From Meconema thalassinum (taxonomy: Eukaryota > Arthropoda > Insecta > Orthoptera > Tettigoniidae): DNA of 64,000 bases. How positions within the stretch are numbered: position 1 is the first letter of the stretch; every line of letters begins with the position of its first letter. This document shows, in pieces, positions 36,025-45,909 of this stretch. The notes beneath the pieces are model-generated. The model was not told the origin of the DNA. It saw only the letters and a list, made by a program, of their open reading frames with translations, and ran no database searches. The position numbers were made by a program, and so were the translations under genes. The stretch is taken from NCBI GenBank assembly GCA_946902985.2, contig OX336391.1, forward strand, positions 300,210,775-300,274,774, given 5' to 3'.

Positions 36025-36085
36025 CATTATTTAGCTGAAGATGGCCTCAATGAAGGCCGAAACATGTCCTATTTATATAGAATAT
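36025..36085 (+). ncRNA. Hammerhead ribozyme candidate, right arm
   Basis: CTGAAGA (36035-36041) matches the CTGANGA core. Stem II is GGCCT (36043-36047) pairing with AGGCC (36054-36058) around a 6-base loop. GAAA is at 36059-36062, then an ACATGT palindrome (36062-36067) that can act as a short stem III, and a GTC cleavage triplet (36066-36068). The first three pairs of stem I (TAG before the core, CTA after the triplet) also form. All required core bases are present. Short palindromic stem III is known from hammerheads in Penelope-like elements, which cleave best as dimers. Confidence 0.6.
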
Positions 36086-36133
36086 ATATAAATAGAGTAT
36101 TGATTTGGCGTATAATTTTGAATATATTTGATT

Positions 36134-37144
36134 AATGCATTTTTAAGCACAAAATTATGAGAAATGATCATATCGTGTGAAATGTTGCAAAGTAAGAATA
36201 AAATACATGCACATTTGACAAAACAAAAATATTGATTTAGACTTGCCAGCACCTAGGGTTGTTAGTAGGCTTTGTTTGACATAATTATATAGATTTTTTT
36301 AAATTTTATTAAAATGCAGAAAGTTGCAGCAGTCCATATACATTCATGATGTGAAGAGTATAAGGAAGGGCTTGATTAAACTATTGTTTAAATATGCAAG
36401 CACTGCAACATAAGAATAAATTGGGAGAGGGAGGACAAATGTGAAAAAGCATGTGAAATATTCTGATGTTCACAAGAAAAAGAAGGCAGAAAATGACCAG
36501 GGAGTAACGTGTCAAGTTTTAATTGCAAGTTTGTTAAATGCACCGAAACGGAAACATTTCATATTTTCCAGTTATTATACAGGATACAACTTAGGTAAAA
36601 GTTATATAAAAATAAATAAAAAATTGTGTCAATGTAAGAAATTACGAGTGTGGCTAGTTTTGGGTTTAGTGGTTTCTATCCAAATATATAAATGCAAAAT
36701 ATTCACCGCTCTAGTACTGTACCTTTTATAGCACCACTATGGACCAATTGATATCACCATAAAATAGGGTCCCTACTGATAAGTTACTTACTGTACATTG
36801 CACATTTTATAATACTGGTAGATAAAATTTAATAGAAAATAATTTCATACACCAAATGATAAGATAGGTAGGTGAAGCATGTCTTCAAAAACCAATTCAG
36901 TTTATTACTTATCTGACAAAATAAGTACAACCAATATGGTTCATAACTTAATTCTTGTTTGCATATCATTGGAAATGAAACTGAAGTCCAGTCTGGAATC
37001 CAAGATACTTGGATGAAGTTGCTGTCGCATATCCCTTGTTAAGGTTTATGTGGGGCCACACTGTGATGACATACAAAATTGCCTTTTCCCCCGAAGGGAA
37101 TGTTTCTCCTTTTCCCTCGATGGAATGGCTATCAGCCTTCATTA
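36134..37144. other. Gene-free AT-rich stretch
   Basis: No recognisable gene. An open frame at 36441-36731 on the plus strand has no motif and seems fortuitous. Confidence 0.4.
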
Positions 37145-37322
37145 TCTTCCAAAAAGAAATACTGTCCTGCCCGCTTATGTTACACGTCTTGTTGATTAAA
37201 AAAAAAGCTTCGCAGTCCAGCGTTCAATAATCCTCCAGGAAGAAATACTGTCCAGCCCGTTTCTGTTCTGTGTCCTGATGAATAATAACAAAAAAGGAGC
37301 ATTATATTCCAGTTTTCAATGA
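37145..37322 (+). repeat. Two-unit ~88-bp direct repeat
   Basis: The unit near 37145-37230 recurs at about 37231-37322; both contain AAGAAATACTGTCC, GCCCG, a run of A bases and a CCAG or TCCAG followed by TTCAAT. It lies just 5' of the LINE fragment at 37319. Confidence 0.6.
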
Positions 37323-37951
37323 TGCACAAGAAAAAATACAGGATGGAAGATTCCTACTGCACAAAATTTTATATGGATATTCTATCAACAACTGACAAAC
37401 TACAGAAGGTTGATAGACTGATTCTTCGGACAATAATCAATAAAAAACACCAGGTTGAGGGCCAGTGGCGACTTTTGCCCAATTCAATACTTTACAAGGA
37501 AAATGAATCTATTATTGACACGATGCCAAAACGAAGGATCGCGTTTTTTGGAAACTTATCCCGCTTGCCAAATACTAGACTCCTGAAACAACTTTTTGAC
37601 TTCTTTTGGAACAGTAAAACAAAAATCACATGGTGTAAAGATATACAAATGGATTTAGACGAATTGGAAATAACTCAATATCAAATTGAACATAGAGAGG
37701 AGAAACGGGTTCTGAATAACAAATACACTCGACTAACATTCAAAATTTCACAGCGTAAGAAATATGTAATATCAGCAGAAGAACGAGCTGCAAGATCTTT
37801 CAGAATGAAGAAGTATTGGGAAAGGAAAAAATTATCAAGACTTAAGAACTGAACTTATTATTTGAAATATTGGAAGACTTTGTATATAAGGTTTGATTTT
37901 TGGTGCTCCAATGTGGGCGTAAACAGTGTAAATAAATAAATAAATAAATAA
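37319..37951 (+). mobile_element. 5'-truncated LINE, C-terminal end with (AAAT)n tail
   Basis: The frame 37319-37852 encodes 177 residues with KVDRLILRTIIN, RLLPNSILY, then TMPKRRIAFFGNLSRLPNTR and a basic end. This matches the region after the reverse transcriptase in RTE-type or related LINEs, where KRRIAFYGHL is common. The frame is open to its stop. An untranslated stretch and an AAAT-repeat tail (about 37931-37951) mark the 3' end. Everything upstream of the C-terminal domain is absent, consistent with 5' truncation at insertion. Confidence 0.75.
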
Positions 37952-38080
37952 TACTTTACAACACAATGTGTGACCATTTGATGTAGTGAAGCACCGGGTA
38001 AAAATAAGGGCCGTTTTTTAAAATTAACTGAACATTTTATTTTGAAACCACATTTATATTCAGGTTTTACATACCTTCCT

Positions 38081-38371
38081 CTATTTTTCTACATAGTTGC
38101 CTTGTTTATTTAGGCACTTGTCATACCTTAAAACTAAGTTCTGAAATCCTTCTACATAAAAGTTTGCCGCCTGCTCTGACAACCAAGAATTCACGGCTGT
38201 TTTCACTTCTTCATCATCGGTGAATCTTCGGTCCTCGTGAATTTTCGTGTCAATTGCAGTCACCAAGCCATCTGTGATCACAGATGGTCGACCTGAGCGT
38301 TCATTGTCATGAACATTTTCATGGCCACTTTTGAACACGTGTACCCATTTTCGCACTTTACCTTCCGTCAT
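38081..38371 (-). pseudogene. Mariner transposase with in-frame internal deletion
   Basis: A 96-residue frame joins two ends of a mariner transposase. The N-terminal DNA-binding part reads MTEGKVRKWVHVFKSGHENV and ERSGRPSVITD. At about residue 51 it switches to the C-terminal tail, DDEEVKTAVNSWLSEQAANF, then YDKCLNKQGNYVEK. Full mariner transposases are about 340 residues, so roughly 240 residues including the DDD catalytic core are missing, yet the frame is kept. It may be a fortuitous deletion or, less likely, a retained DNA-binding peptide. Terminal repeats were not clearly identified. Confidence 0.85.
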
Positions 38372-38446
38372 TGCATTATCTCTGTGCCTAGCTCCATCAT
38401 TCCCACGGCCCTGAATGGGAACACGGGCAGCAGGCTTTTCTGATTA

Positions 38447-39636
38447 CCGTATTTGCTCACGTATATCTCGCCCCCGCGTATATCTCGCACCCCATTTTTT
38501 AATTTGAAATTTCAGGGGAAAAAAAGTACTCTCATATATCTCGCATTCATTACTGACGCCATCATATAAATGACCATAATAACCTTGAGGTAGAAACACG
38601 TTCGATTTAGCGCGCCACAACAGTCGTCATTGTCCAGGAACTTACCTGAAGCGTTACTAACAGGAAGAGCGAGCAACAACAAATTGATCTGAACTTCGAT
38701 ACGAGCCGATTAGGGATCGAGGCGCCACGTGCAAGCATACGGCGCAGCGTGCGTGTTAGCACGCTGTACATCATTAGTCTTCGGCCGCGGTTGACTAAAT
38801 TCGCCGCCTTGAGACAGGTTCGAATTAGCGATTAGCGCGCCACAACAGTTGCGCAAGTGGGCTTACTGTTACATTGCAGAGAAACGCAGTTCAGTCTCCT
38901 CGAATCTCAATGATTTATTCTTTACGCATACACCGCATCCGAGCTCGCCCGCGTGCAAGCATACGGCGCAGTGTGAGTGTTAGCACGCTGTACATCGTTC
39001 GCTGCGTCTTCGGCCGCGACTGGCTAAATTCGCCGCCTTGAGACACGTTCGAATTAGCGATTAGCACGCCACAACAGTTGCGCAAGTAGGCCTACTGTTA
39101 CATCGCAGAGAAACGCAGTTCAGTCTCCTCGAATCTCAATGATTACGCATTGCGTCGCATCCGAGCTCGGCCGCGTGCAAGCATACGGCGCAGCATGAGT
39201 GTTAGCACGCTGTACATCGTTCTCCGCGTCTTCGGCAGTGATTGGCTAAATTCACCGCCTTGAGACACGTTGGAATTAGCGCGCCACAACAGTTGCGCAA
39301 GTAGGCCTACTGTTACATCGCAGAGAAACGCAGTTCAGTCTCCTCGAATCTCAATGATTACGCATTGCGTCGCATCCGAGCTCGGCCGCGTGCAAGCATA
39401 CGGCGCAGCATGAGTGTTAGCACGCTGTACATCGTTCGCCGCGTCTTCGGCCGTTGTTGGCTAAATTCACCGCCTTGAGACACGTTCGAATTAGCGATTA
39501 GCGCGCCACAACAGTTGCGCTAGTAGGCCTACTGTTACATCGCAAATTTTGTGCTTTTTCGGGAATACGGTCATTACTCGTGTATATCACGCACCGAAAA
39601 TTTTCACACGTATTTTCGGTCAAAAAAGTGCGAGTA
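38447..39636. mobile_element. Tandem-repeat Tigger-type element, copy A (right end incomplete)
   Basis: The left end CCGTATTTGCTCACGTATAT follows a TA (38445-38446). The right end keeps TTTTCGGTCAAAAAAGTGCG but lacks the terminal CAAATACGG. Inside are four tandem units of about 220 bp starting near 38728, 38952, 39173 and 39389, each with GCAAGCATACGGCGCAG and GTTCAGTCTCCTCGAATCTC. It joins the decayed gag at 39637 directly. Relatives are copies B (42738-45387), C (51060-52364) and D (53945-54225). Confidence 0.75.
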
Positions 39637-39639
39637 TAT

Positions 39640-40790
39640 GATACAAATTCCTGCAGCAGGGTCTCTTCTGATCCAGAATCACCACCTTTATCAAAGCTTT
39701 CCTCTTTGATCTTCCTTTTCTTCTTTTTCTTCTTCTGATTCTTCACTCTCTTATCTCGATCTGCCTGACATCTCTTCCTCTTCTTACTCCTTCTCTTTGC
39801 CTTCCATCTGGTCCATTACTTCCTCCAAATTTTTCTCCTGCCTATCCTCCTCCTCCTCCAACGTTTCTCCACGTTATCTTCAGTTTTATTCTCCTCCTCC
39901 ATTTGACGTCCTCTTCTGTTACGTCGGCGGCGACCTCTGTGTTTACCTCCGCAACTGCTCTCTCTTCTTCGCCTGCTATGGTCTCTCCAACCTATACCTC
40001 TAAAACCTCGCCTTATCTTTTCCACTTCTTCAATTACTTCTGTACACCCCCTAGCATCTCGTACTTCACTTTTCTTCTCCTCTTCCTTTACAGACACTCT
40101 CATATTTGATTATTTCAACTTTCTCTTCTACAACGCATATGCTAGCCACCTGCTCTTTAACCTTGTCAAGCTTCTCAGACATATGCTCACTGACCTCATC
40201 AAGGATCTCACCAAGCTTCCTTGACCTTATCTTTCCCACTTCTTCAAGCCCCCTAGCGTCACGTACTCCACATTTCTTCTCCTCCTTCACAGACACACTC
40301 ACAAATTCCACCATTTCAACTTTCTCTTCTAGGCTACAACACATATGACCTCCAATCTCTGTTCTTCGAACTTCCCTTTTTCTTCCTCCTTCATAGCTAC
40401 ACACTCAGATTCTGCCCTGGTAAATTTCTGGCTGGTCTCCAGTGCCTGGCTCGAAATTTCCCTTGCCAACTTCTCTACTTCAGGGTGGCTCTGTTCCTGA
40501 ACATCAATCTGACCAACAAGGTTAGTTTCCAGATTAGTGGCTTCTACACTGTCTTCACTAACATGGCTAGTAACATGGCTGTCTGGGATAATCTCTGACA
40601 AATGCTCAGAGACCTCATCAAGGACCTCACCAAGATTCCTTGACATTCTTGTCATCTGGCAGGTCAACCTCTCCCCCATGCCTACAGACATGTCGCTAAG
40701 ATACACGAGCCTCCTCAACACGGCCATCATTGAAACTTCCTTATTTAACTTGTTTTCCCCCATCCCTAGTCCCGTCTTTGTGTGAATCAT
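39640..40790 (-). pseudogene. LTR-retrotransposon gag-like region, decayed
   Basis: Downstream of the primer-binding site on the minus strand, a 153-residue frame (40790-40329) starts MIHTKTGLGMGENKLNKEVS and is highly charged. It continues in shifted frames at 40404-40066 and 40103-39816 with strong predicted coiled-coil character. Two related blocks repeat: LGEVLDEVSEHLSEI and LGEILDEVSEHMSEKL, and EEKVEMVEFVSVSVKEEKK and EEKVEIIKYESV with VRDARG after each. The position after an LTR and PBS argues for gag; no matrix or zinc-knuckle motif was seen. Protease, integrase and reverse transcriptase are missing. The sequence stops at copy A of the Tigger-type family. Confidence 0.6.
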
Positions 40791-40810
40791 TTAAATTCTT
40801 CGTGCTTTCA

Positions 40811-40822
40811 CGTTGGGCGCCA
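40811..40822 (-). promoter_or_regulatory. tRNA primer-binding site of the LTR element
   Basis: On the minus strand TGGCGCCCAACG starts one base after the LTR end. TGG starts matching the 3' CCA of a tRNA are the standard minus-strand primer site in LTR retrotransposons. Which tRNA primes cannot be said from sequence alone. Confidence 0.75.
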
Positions 40823-40823
40823 T

Positions 40824-41404
40824 TGTTATATATATAATAATCCATATGTTGGGAAACACTTGTAATAAAAATATAATACTTCACCAAGATTGCCAACTCA
40901 GGGTAGTGAGGCAATATACTTGCTTAAAAATGATATCACACAAAGACACTTACCTCAACTTCACAAAATATATACATTTATTAATCTAAGCAAGCTTCTA
41001 TTTTTCCTGCCATCAATCAATACATCAATCTCATTTTTTTTTCAAAACCCAATAGCTTCTATACTCCATATATCAACACTCAAGAGTAAAAAAATAATTT
41101 AATTCTCCTAAAACCAACTGGGTTCATTCAGCCTGGCAGCATCCATCTTGCCTGCCCTACTCACTTATCAACAGCTGATTCCCATGGCAACCTTGCCCTA
41201 AGATCCATGGAAGCCTTCTTGACCTCACACACAGATCAAAGCCACCTGCCACCCAATGATGGAACAACAAAAAGAATCTCTATGCCACAACACATAAGAC
41301 TCTCCAGGCCGCCCCACCCACAGGTGGCCACGGCTGGCAACCTGATAAAAAAAATTAACTAAAAGAAACTAGGAGTCTCTGTAACCTACAAATGTTAGGT
41401 TACA
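40824..41404 (-). mobile_element. 5' LTR of a truncated LTR retrotransposon
   Basis: The minus strand runs from TGTAACCTAACATTTG (41404) to ATATAACA (40824), giving the canonical TG...CA and 581 bp. A small inverted repeat lies at the 5' edge (TGTAACCT with AGGTTACA). It is followed by a PBS and a gag-like region. No second LTR was found in the window, so the 3' part has been lost or lies elsewhere. It sits 161 bp downstream of the ABCE1 exon at 41566, in the last visible intron, in the same orientation as the gene. Confidence 0.7.
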
Positions 41405-41565
41405 TTTTATTGTTTCCCATCTATACTGTATGTCCGCACCTGCTTGGCTCTGTGTTTGCCCTTTGTATGCATTTCTATCCTTTTCCTGTCCATTGATTAT
41501 TTGTATGTGCAATGTGTTGCACTTTGATTTCCTGCATAGACTAATATATAAGGAAATTCTATTAC

Positions 41566-41800
41566 CTTTACTGAGTTACTCTTGTTGATTCGAGGTCGGT
41601 AGTTATTGGGATCTCGCCTAAAGGTGATGCCCAAGAGCTCCAAGAAACGGTTCATACCAGCCAAAAGGTTTTGAGGTGTATGGGCAGTTGTGTCTATAGA
41701 AGGAGAGCCTTCAAACACGATAACTCTGTCAGCCAAGTAAGTTGCCATGATAAAATCATGCTCTACTACGAATCCAGTCTTCTTGGCATGAAGGATGAAT
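41566..41800 (-). CDS. ABCE1: ABCE1 coding exon (penultimate or near-last), end of NBD2
   Basis: The acceptor TTTCAG precedes 41800 and the donor GTAATAG follows 41566. The exon is 235 bp: one base completing an Arg codon, then 78 codons. It encodes [20 protein letters not shown] with the H-loop histidine of the second ATP-binding domain, then [45 protein letters not shown]. That matches ABCE1 residues ~505-583. Only a short C-terminal tail of about 15 residues should follow, in an exon I could not locate to the left. ABCE1 splits post-termination ribosomes and is essential in eukaryotes. The reading frame is clean and conserved. Confidence 0.95.
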
Positions 41801-42735
41801 CTGAAACCAAACATGTGTGGTATAGACGTTTTACATTACCAGTAGTCTCAATCAATTTCTTTTAATCCTTAAATGAGGGAGTATACTGAAAAAAAAAAAA
41901 AAAAAAAAAAAAAAAACAAGGAGATTTTTAGCTTCAATGACATTTATTTTCCAAATAGGAATTGGCTTGTTTCTCCAAGTTCATAGCACTAACAACTAAC
42001 TGATCAGCTGAAACTCTATTCTCCAATATAAACTGAAGCGTTGCCTTCTAAGAAGTGACACGGTATTTCCTAAATGGAGACCGGAAATTATGAAGGGGAA
42101 GAGAATGATCTTATAATTATAATTCCCTTCCCTTTATCATTTCCTGTGTCCAATTATCTTCTTCTGTCCTTCCACTACTCATGACTGAAAAAACTCCTCT
42201 AAAAAGTATGCTTTGTTTGGAGATTAATAATGTAAAATGTATTGGAAGAAAACACTGTATAGCACAATTAAGTACATGCCTGGGCTTAAATTTCAAATAC
42301 AGTAAGTCAAAAACTGTAGGTCCACACACCTCTCATTAAAAGTCACCACGCTTTGTGGTGAATACAGTAATATTTTTTCCATAATCGTCACAATCTGCCT
42401 TTCTTCTACTAATATTATGCCAAATAAACGGTGACAATTATGCCACTTAGAAGAATCAAGTATCAAGAAAAATTGGTAGCATACTTTTTTTAAATTTATG
42501 TCCATAGCAGTTTAAACATCAAATCCTATGAGATCTGCAAAGTTAACCAACACTAAGGTGATCAGAACTTGGATGGATGGGCGATATTGGGAGACCACAT
42601 ACTGTTGGCAGAAGGGAAAGAGAGGAAAGGAAGTGGCCATCCTAAAGGAAGAGCCGCATTTTCTGGTATAAACGTCGGATATTTTATGCCTAAAATTTGT
42701 AGAAGATAAGCAGGGTGCGATGGTTATGCAAAGAA
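41801..42735 (-). other. ABCE1 intron, unclassified part
   Basis: Between the exon at 41566-41800 and the next element (42738) nothing besides the poly-A tract is recognisable. Confidence 0.4.
41889..41916 (+). repeat. Poly-A tract
   Basis: A run of 28 A bases lies in the ABCE1 intron just upstream (in gene sense) of the exon at 41566-41800. On the gene strand this is a poly-T run about 90 bases from the acceptor. It may be the tail of an old retroelement. Confidence 0.8.
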
Positions 42736-42737
42736 TA

Positions 42738-45387
42738 CCGTATTTACTCGCGTATATCTTGCACTTTTTTGACCAAATATATGTGTGAAAATTTTCGGTG
42801 CGAGATATACGCGGGGAATGACCGTATTCCCGAAAAAACACAAAAGGACGTCATACGCTCGTTAAGGATGATTCTAGGCAGAAAAGGAATTTAGAGCACA
42901 GGCGCTTAGCGATCGATACTGTGCCGTTACTTTATAGGTACACTGTACTCAGTATTCAACAAGTACAACTTTCGACTCGAGGTGTGATAGTTGAGTTGAA
43001 GTTGCATCGAAGCTCGCTAGGTGGCAGCTCCCCTCAGTGAGAGAGGAAAGTTATTTGTGCGGGTGCTCGCTAGATTGTAGCACTGTTCAGAGAGAGAAAG
43101 AAAATATTGAGGTCGTCTTGTATTTTGCGTGCCGTATTTCTCAACTGTCTATTGTGTAGAGTTGTGTCTTCGAGATGTTATTGCCAACTGTAAGTATATA
43201 TTTGTGTGGAAGATATCACGACTTGCACTGTGATGTAGCGGATGTTAGAATGCATTTGGGTTCTATTGCGTTCTCCTTTCTTCATGACAGCATATTCGTA
43301 AGGTAACCTTGCAACGTCAGCATTTTAATCAGGGATTCTAGTTAATTTTATTTTAATTATTTATGTATGGCATCAGTGAGCCATACCCATAGTAAGAGAC
43401 GAGATGTTCTGATTGGTCGCAGATTAAACATGGGTTCCCTGTTTGAAGAGCATGCTGAGAGTTACTTCCTTATTTATTATTTCTTCCCGTTTTGTCATTG
43501 GATCTTGAAGGAAGTTGTTTGTTTTATGCCGTGCGGGTAAGTTTGTATTTTCTGCTTGTTTATTTGGGGGAATTTGTGAAATGACTGGTACTTGTTATGA
43601 ACATCTCGGGTCTTCTGTAGCTCCTTAGTTTTTCTTTGTTTACATGTCGACTCATGAATGTCTTTCACTGAGTTAAACATTTCAAGTTGTGATACGCAGT
43701 TTAAAGTTTTATTTTATTTAATTGTACCTTGCCCTCCCTTTAAACTGCGAAAGTAGGGTGTCTCCTAGACCGGTTTATTCTTTTTATTTTATTATCTCTT
43801 GTTGGCCTGGTAACGTCGTCTTAGAGATTAATTTCTATTTTGTCTGGTGTCATGGGGTCGATGATTATTGTCCAACTATGGATGTGAATCAGCTGTTTGA
43901 ATTTAGAGAGATTTGGTAGCCATTAAAACTGATTAGACGTCTTTCTGGAGTGGTCCGTATTTTGATGATAGTCGACGTGATGTATTTGATTATGAAGCTT
44001 GAATCGATGATGAAGAAGTTGCGTGATATTGTTTGGACTTCATTAGAAGTCGATTTCTTGATATTTTGAAAATATGTACGGATCGAAGCTCTTTTATATG
44101 CTACGAGGGACTTGTCTTCAATTTGAAAATGGACTGCTGATCTTTCTTAAGTAAGGATGTATGATTATTGGATGACGATTTGAGAATATTAGTTGGCATG
44201 TTTGAAGATGTACGTGGTTATAATTCCTGCCAAGGTGCATGAGGACTGACGTTATGAAAATATTAACTACGACGAGGCAAGAAGTTGGTTATGTAGATAT
44301 TCTATTGGGATTGCATGAGGAATGAATATTAAGTATTCTACATGTTGGATTCGTCGACCGGTTGAGCATGAATTATGGTTTCTTATTTATTAAAAAGATG
44401 ATATGTTGGGATTTTCGAAGACTGGGAATTTTACTCCAGTAATACATGTAAGTTCGAGTTTCACATCTTAATTTCTTATGTGCATGTTAAGTATGTTATG
44501 TGTATGTGCTTTAATTATTGTAAATGTGTGTGTCAGAATAGACGATTTTGTTAATTAGTATAATAGTATCATTTCTGAGTACTAGTTATCAATGGCATTT
44601 CCAAAGGTAATTCCTCGGGTATGTTTGAAAATGGCCCAGTGGCTCCACACACAGTTAGTTTATATGAGGGGGAGGTTGCATGATACGATCGATCATCTTC
44701 CATATCGATTCCTCGCTACATGGACGAGCGAGCTAGAACTTAGCCGACCGCAGCCGCAGACTAACGATGTACCGTGTGCTAACACTCACCTCGCGCCGCA
44801 TGCTTGCACGCGGCCGAGCTCTAATGCACGCAATGCGTAAAGATGAAATCATAGAGATTCGAGAAGACTGAACTGCGTTTCTCTGCGATGTAACAGTAGG
44901 CCTACTTGCACAATCTTCGAAACATACAAGCATGTTTGCGCGAGTGGTATAGCAGAGATTTCCTTTATCTTCGAAGCCCGAGTACCGGTATAATACTGAC
45001 GTCTACAAGGCAACTGACGGACAACAATAAAGGAAACCTCTGCCGTCAAAACAAACGATCACATAGCCTATTGATGAATGTTGTGGCGCACTAATCGCTA
45101 ATTCGAACGTGTCTCGAGGCGGCGCCTCGTTCCCTTATCGGCTCGTATCGGACAAGTTCGGATCAACTCGTTGTTGCTCGCTCTTCCTGTTAGTATCACT
45201 TCGGACAAGTTTCTGGACAATGACGACTGTTGTGGCGCGCTAAATCGAATATGTTTCTACCTCAAGGTTATTACGGCCATTTATATGACGGCGTCAGAAA
45301 TAAATGCGAGATATATGTGAGTACTTTTTTCCCCCTGAAATTTCAAATAAAAAAAATGGGATGAGAGATATAAGCGAGCAAATATGG
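42738..45387. mobile_element. Tandem-repeat Tigger-type element, copy B
   Basis: The left end CCGTATTTACTCGCGTATAT and right end GCGAGCAAATATGG are inverted, flanked by TA at 42736-42737 and 45388-45389. The sequence matches copy C, except that it has a 1762-bp insertion at 42920-44681 and about 170 extra bases near 44917-45085. It carries one tandem unit, with TGCTTGCACGCGGCCGAGCT at about 44800. It lies in the ABCE1 intron. Confidence 0.85.
42920..44681. mobile_element. 1762-bp insertion of unknown class inside copy B
   Basis: Comparison with copy C shows the insertion exactly: the uninterrupted GATCGATACGATCGATC of copy C is split here, and a 5-bp GATAC is duplicated at 42915-42919 and 44682-44686. 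The insert starts TGTGCCGTTACTTTATAGGT and ends GGGGAGGTTGCAT. A 5-bp duplication fits LTR retrotransposons, and a TG start is suggestive, but it ends AT not CA. It could be a long solo LTR. There is no long coding frame. Confidence 0.7.
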
Positions 45388-45451
45388 TATTAAAAGTTCA
45401 AAGTTTTTTTAAAATATACCGACATTTTATTTGCTTAATTCGGAATCTGGT

Positions 45452-45593
45452 ATACTGGGTCTTTCATATAAAGTAAGAACGGCAAGCGGCAGTTTTGTTA
45501 TTCGGTGCTGTGGTGGCCTTGGCCGAGCTTGTGGCGCGCCACGCTTAACAAAGCCGCCGCTAACTGTTCTTACTTTATATGAAAGACCCTGTA
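45452..45593. mobile_element. Mariner-type hairpin MITE
   Basis: A 24-bp perfect inverted repeat lies at 45457-45480 and 45566-45589 (GGGTCTTTCATATAAAGTAA and further). The outer ends are TACTGGG and the complement TACAGGG, beginning with TA as for Tc1/mariner. The inner region also has partial pairing (GGCAAGCGGC with GCCGCCGCTAAC). The ~140-bp unit has no coding capacity. Confidence 0.75.
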
Positions 45594-45909
45594 TTTCACT
45601 TTCAACTTCACGATCACCATATAATTATCATAATTTTCATGTGCGTAACATCACGCATTGGTTTCTGTTGTGATGTTTCCAAGGAAGCTGCTCATGCTAG
45701 AATGGAGTGACATGTCAATGCGCAAGTTTCCAGCAATACCAGTTGCGCTTGTATTCAATTTGCGAACTGGGTCTAGCAGCGCTTTGTACGGTGGCTTATT
45801 GAAGCTTGACATTCCGAAGCCAACTTGCAGAAACAATGGGTCCAAACAAGTTCCACTCCCCTGGACTGGCGCTGAGCACGATTGACACTACTCCTTTCTT
45901 TGGACAAGG

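Larger units (their letters stand above)
26914..36133. mobile_element. Inverted-repeat (Penelope-like) element, split by nested insertions
   Basis: The left arm 26914-27036 and the right arm 36014-36133 are ~120-bp inverted copies, sharing CAAAATTATACGCCAAATCA and GGACATGTTTCGGCCTTCA. Each contains a hammerhead-ribozyme-type core (see 36025-36085). Such ribozymes in terminal repeats are established for Penelope-like retroelements, whose terminal repeats may be inverted. Subtracting the nested LINE leaves about 1 kb, with no reverse transcriptase or GIY-YIG frame, so this would be a non-autonomous copy. The assignment to Penelope-like elements is inference from the ribozyme motif. Confidence 0.55.

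Noticed and set aside
36441..36731. 96-residue plus-strand frame as a small gene
   Set aside because: Low-complexity, AT-driven residues with no motif or context.
39498..39746. Last ABCE1 exon hidden in Lys-rich frame
   Set aside because: The Lys/Arg-rich stretch belongs to the gag-like region and joins a Tigger-type end; it does not match the short acidic, aromatic ABCE1 C-terminus.
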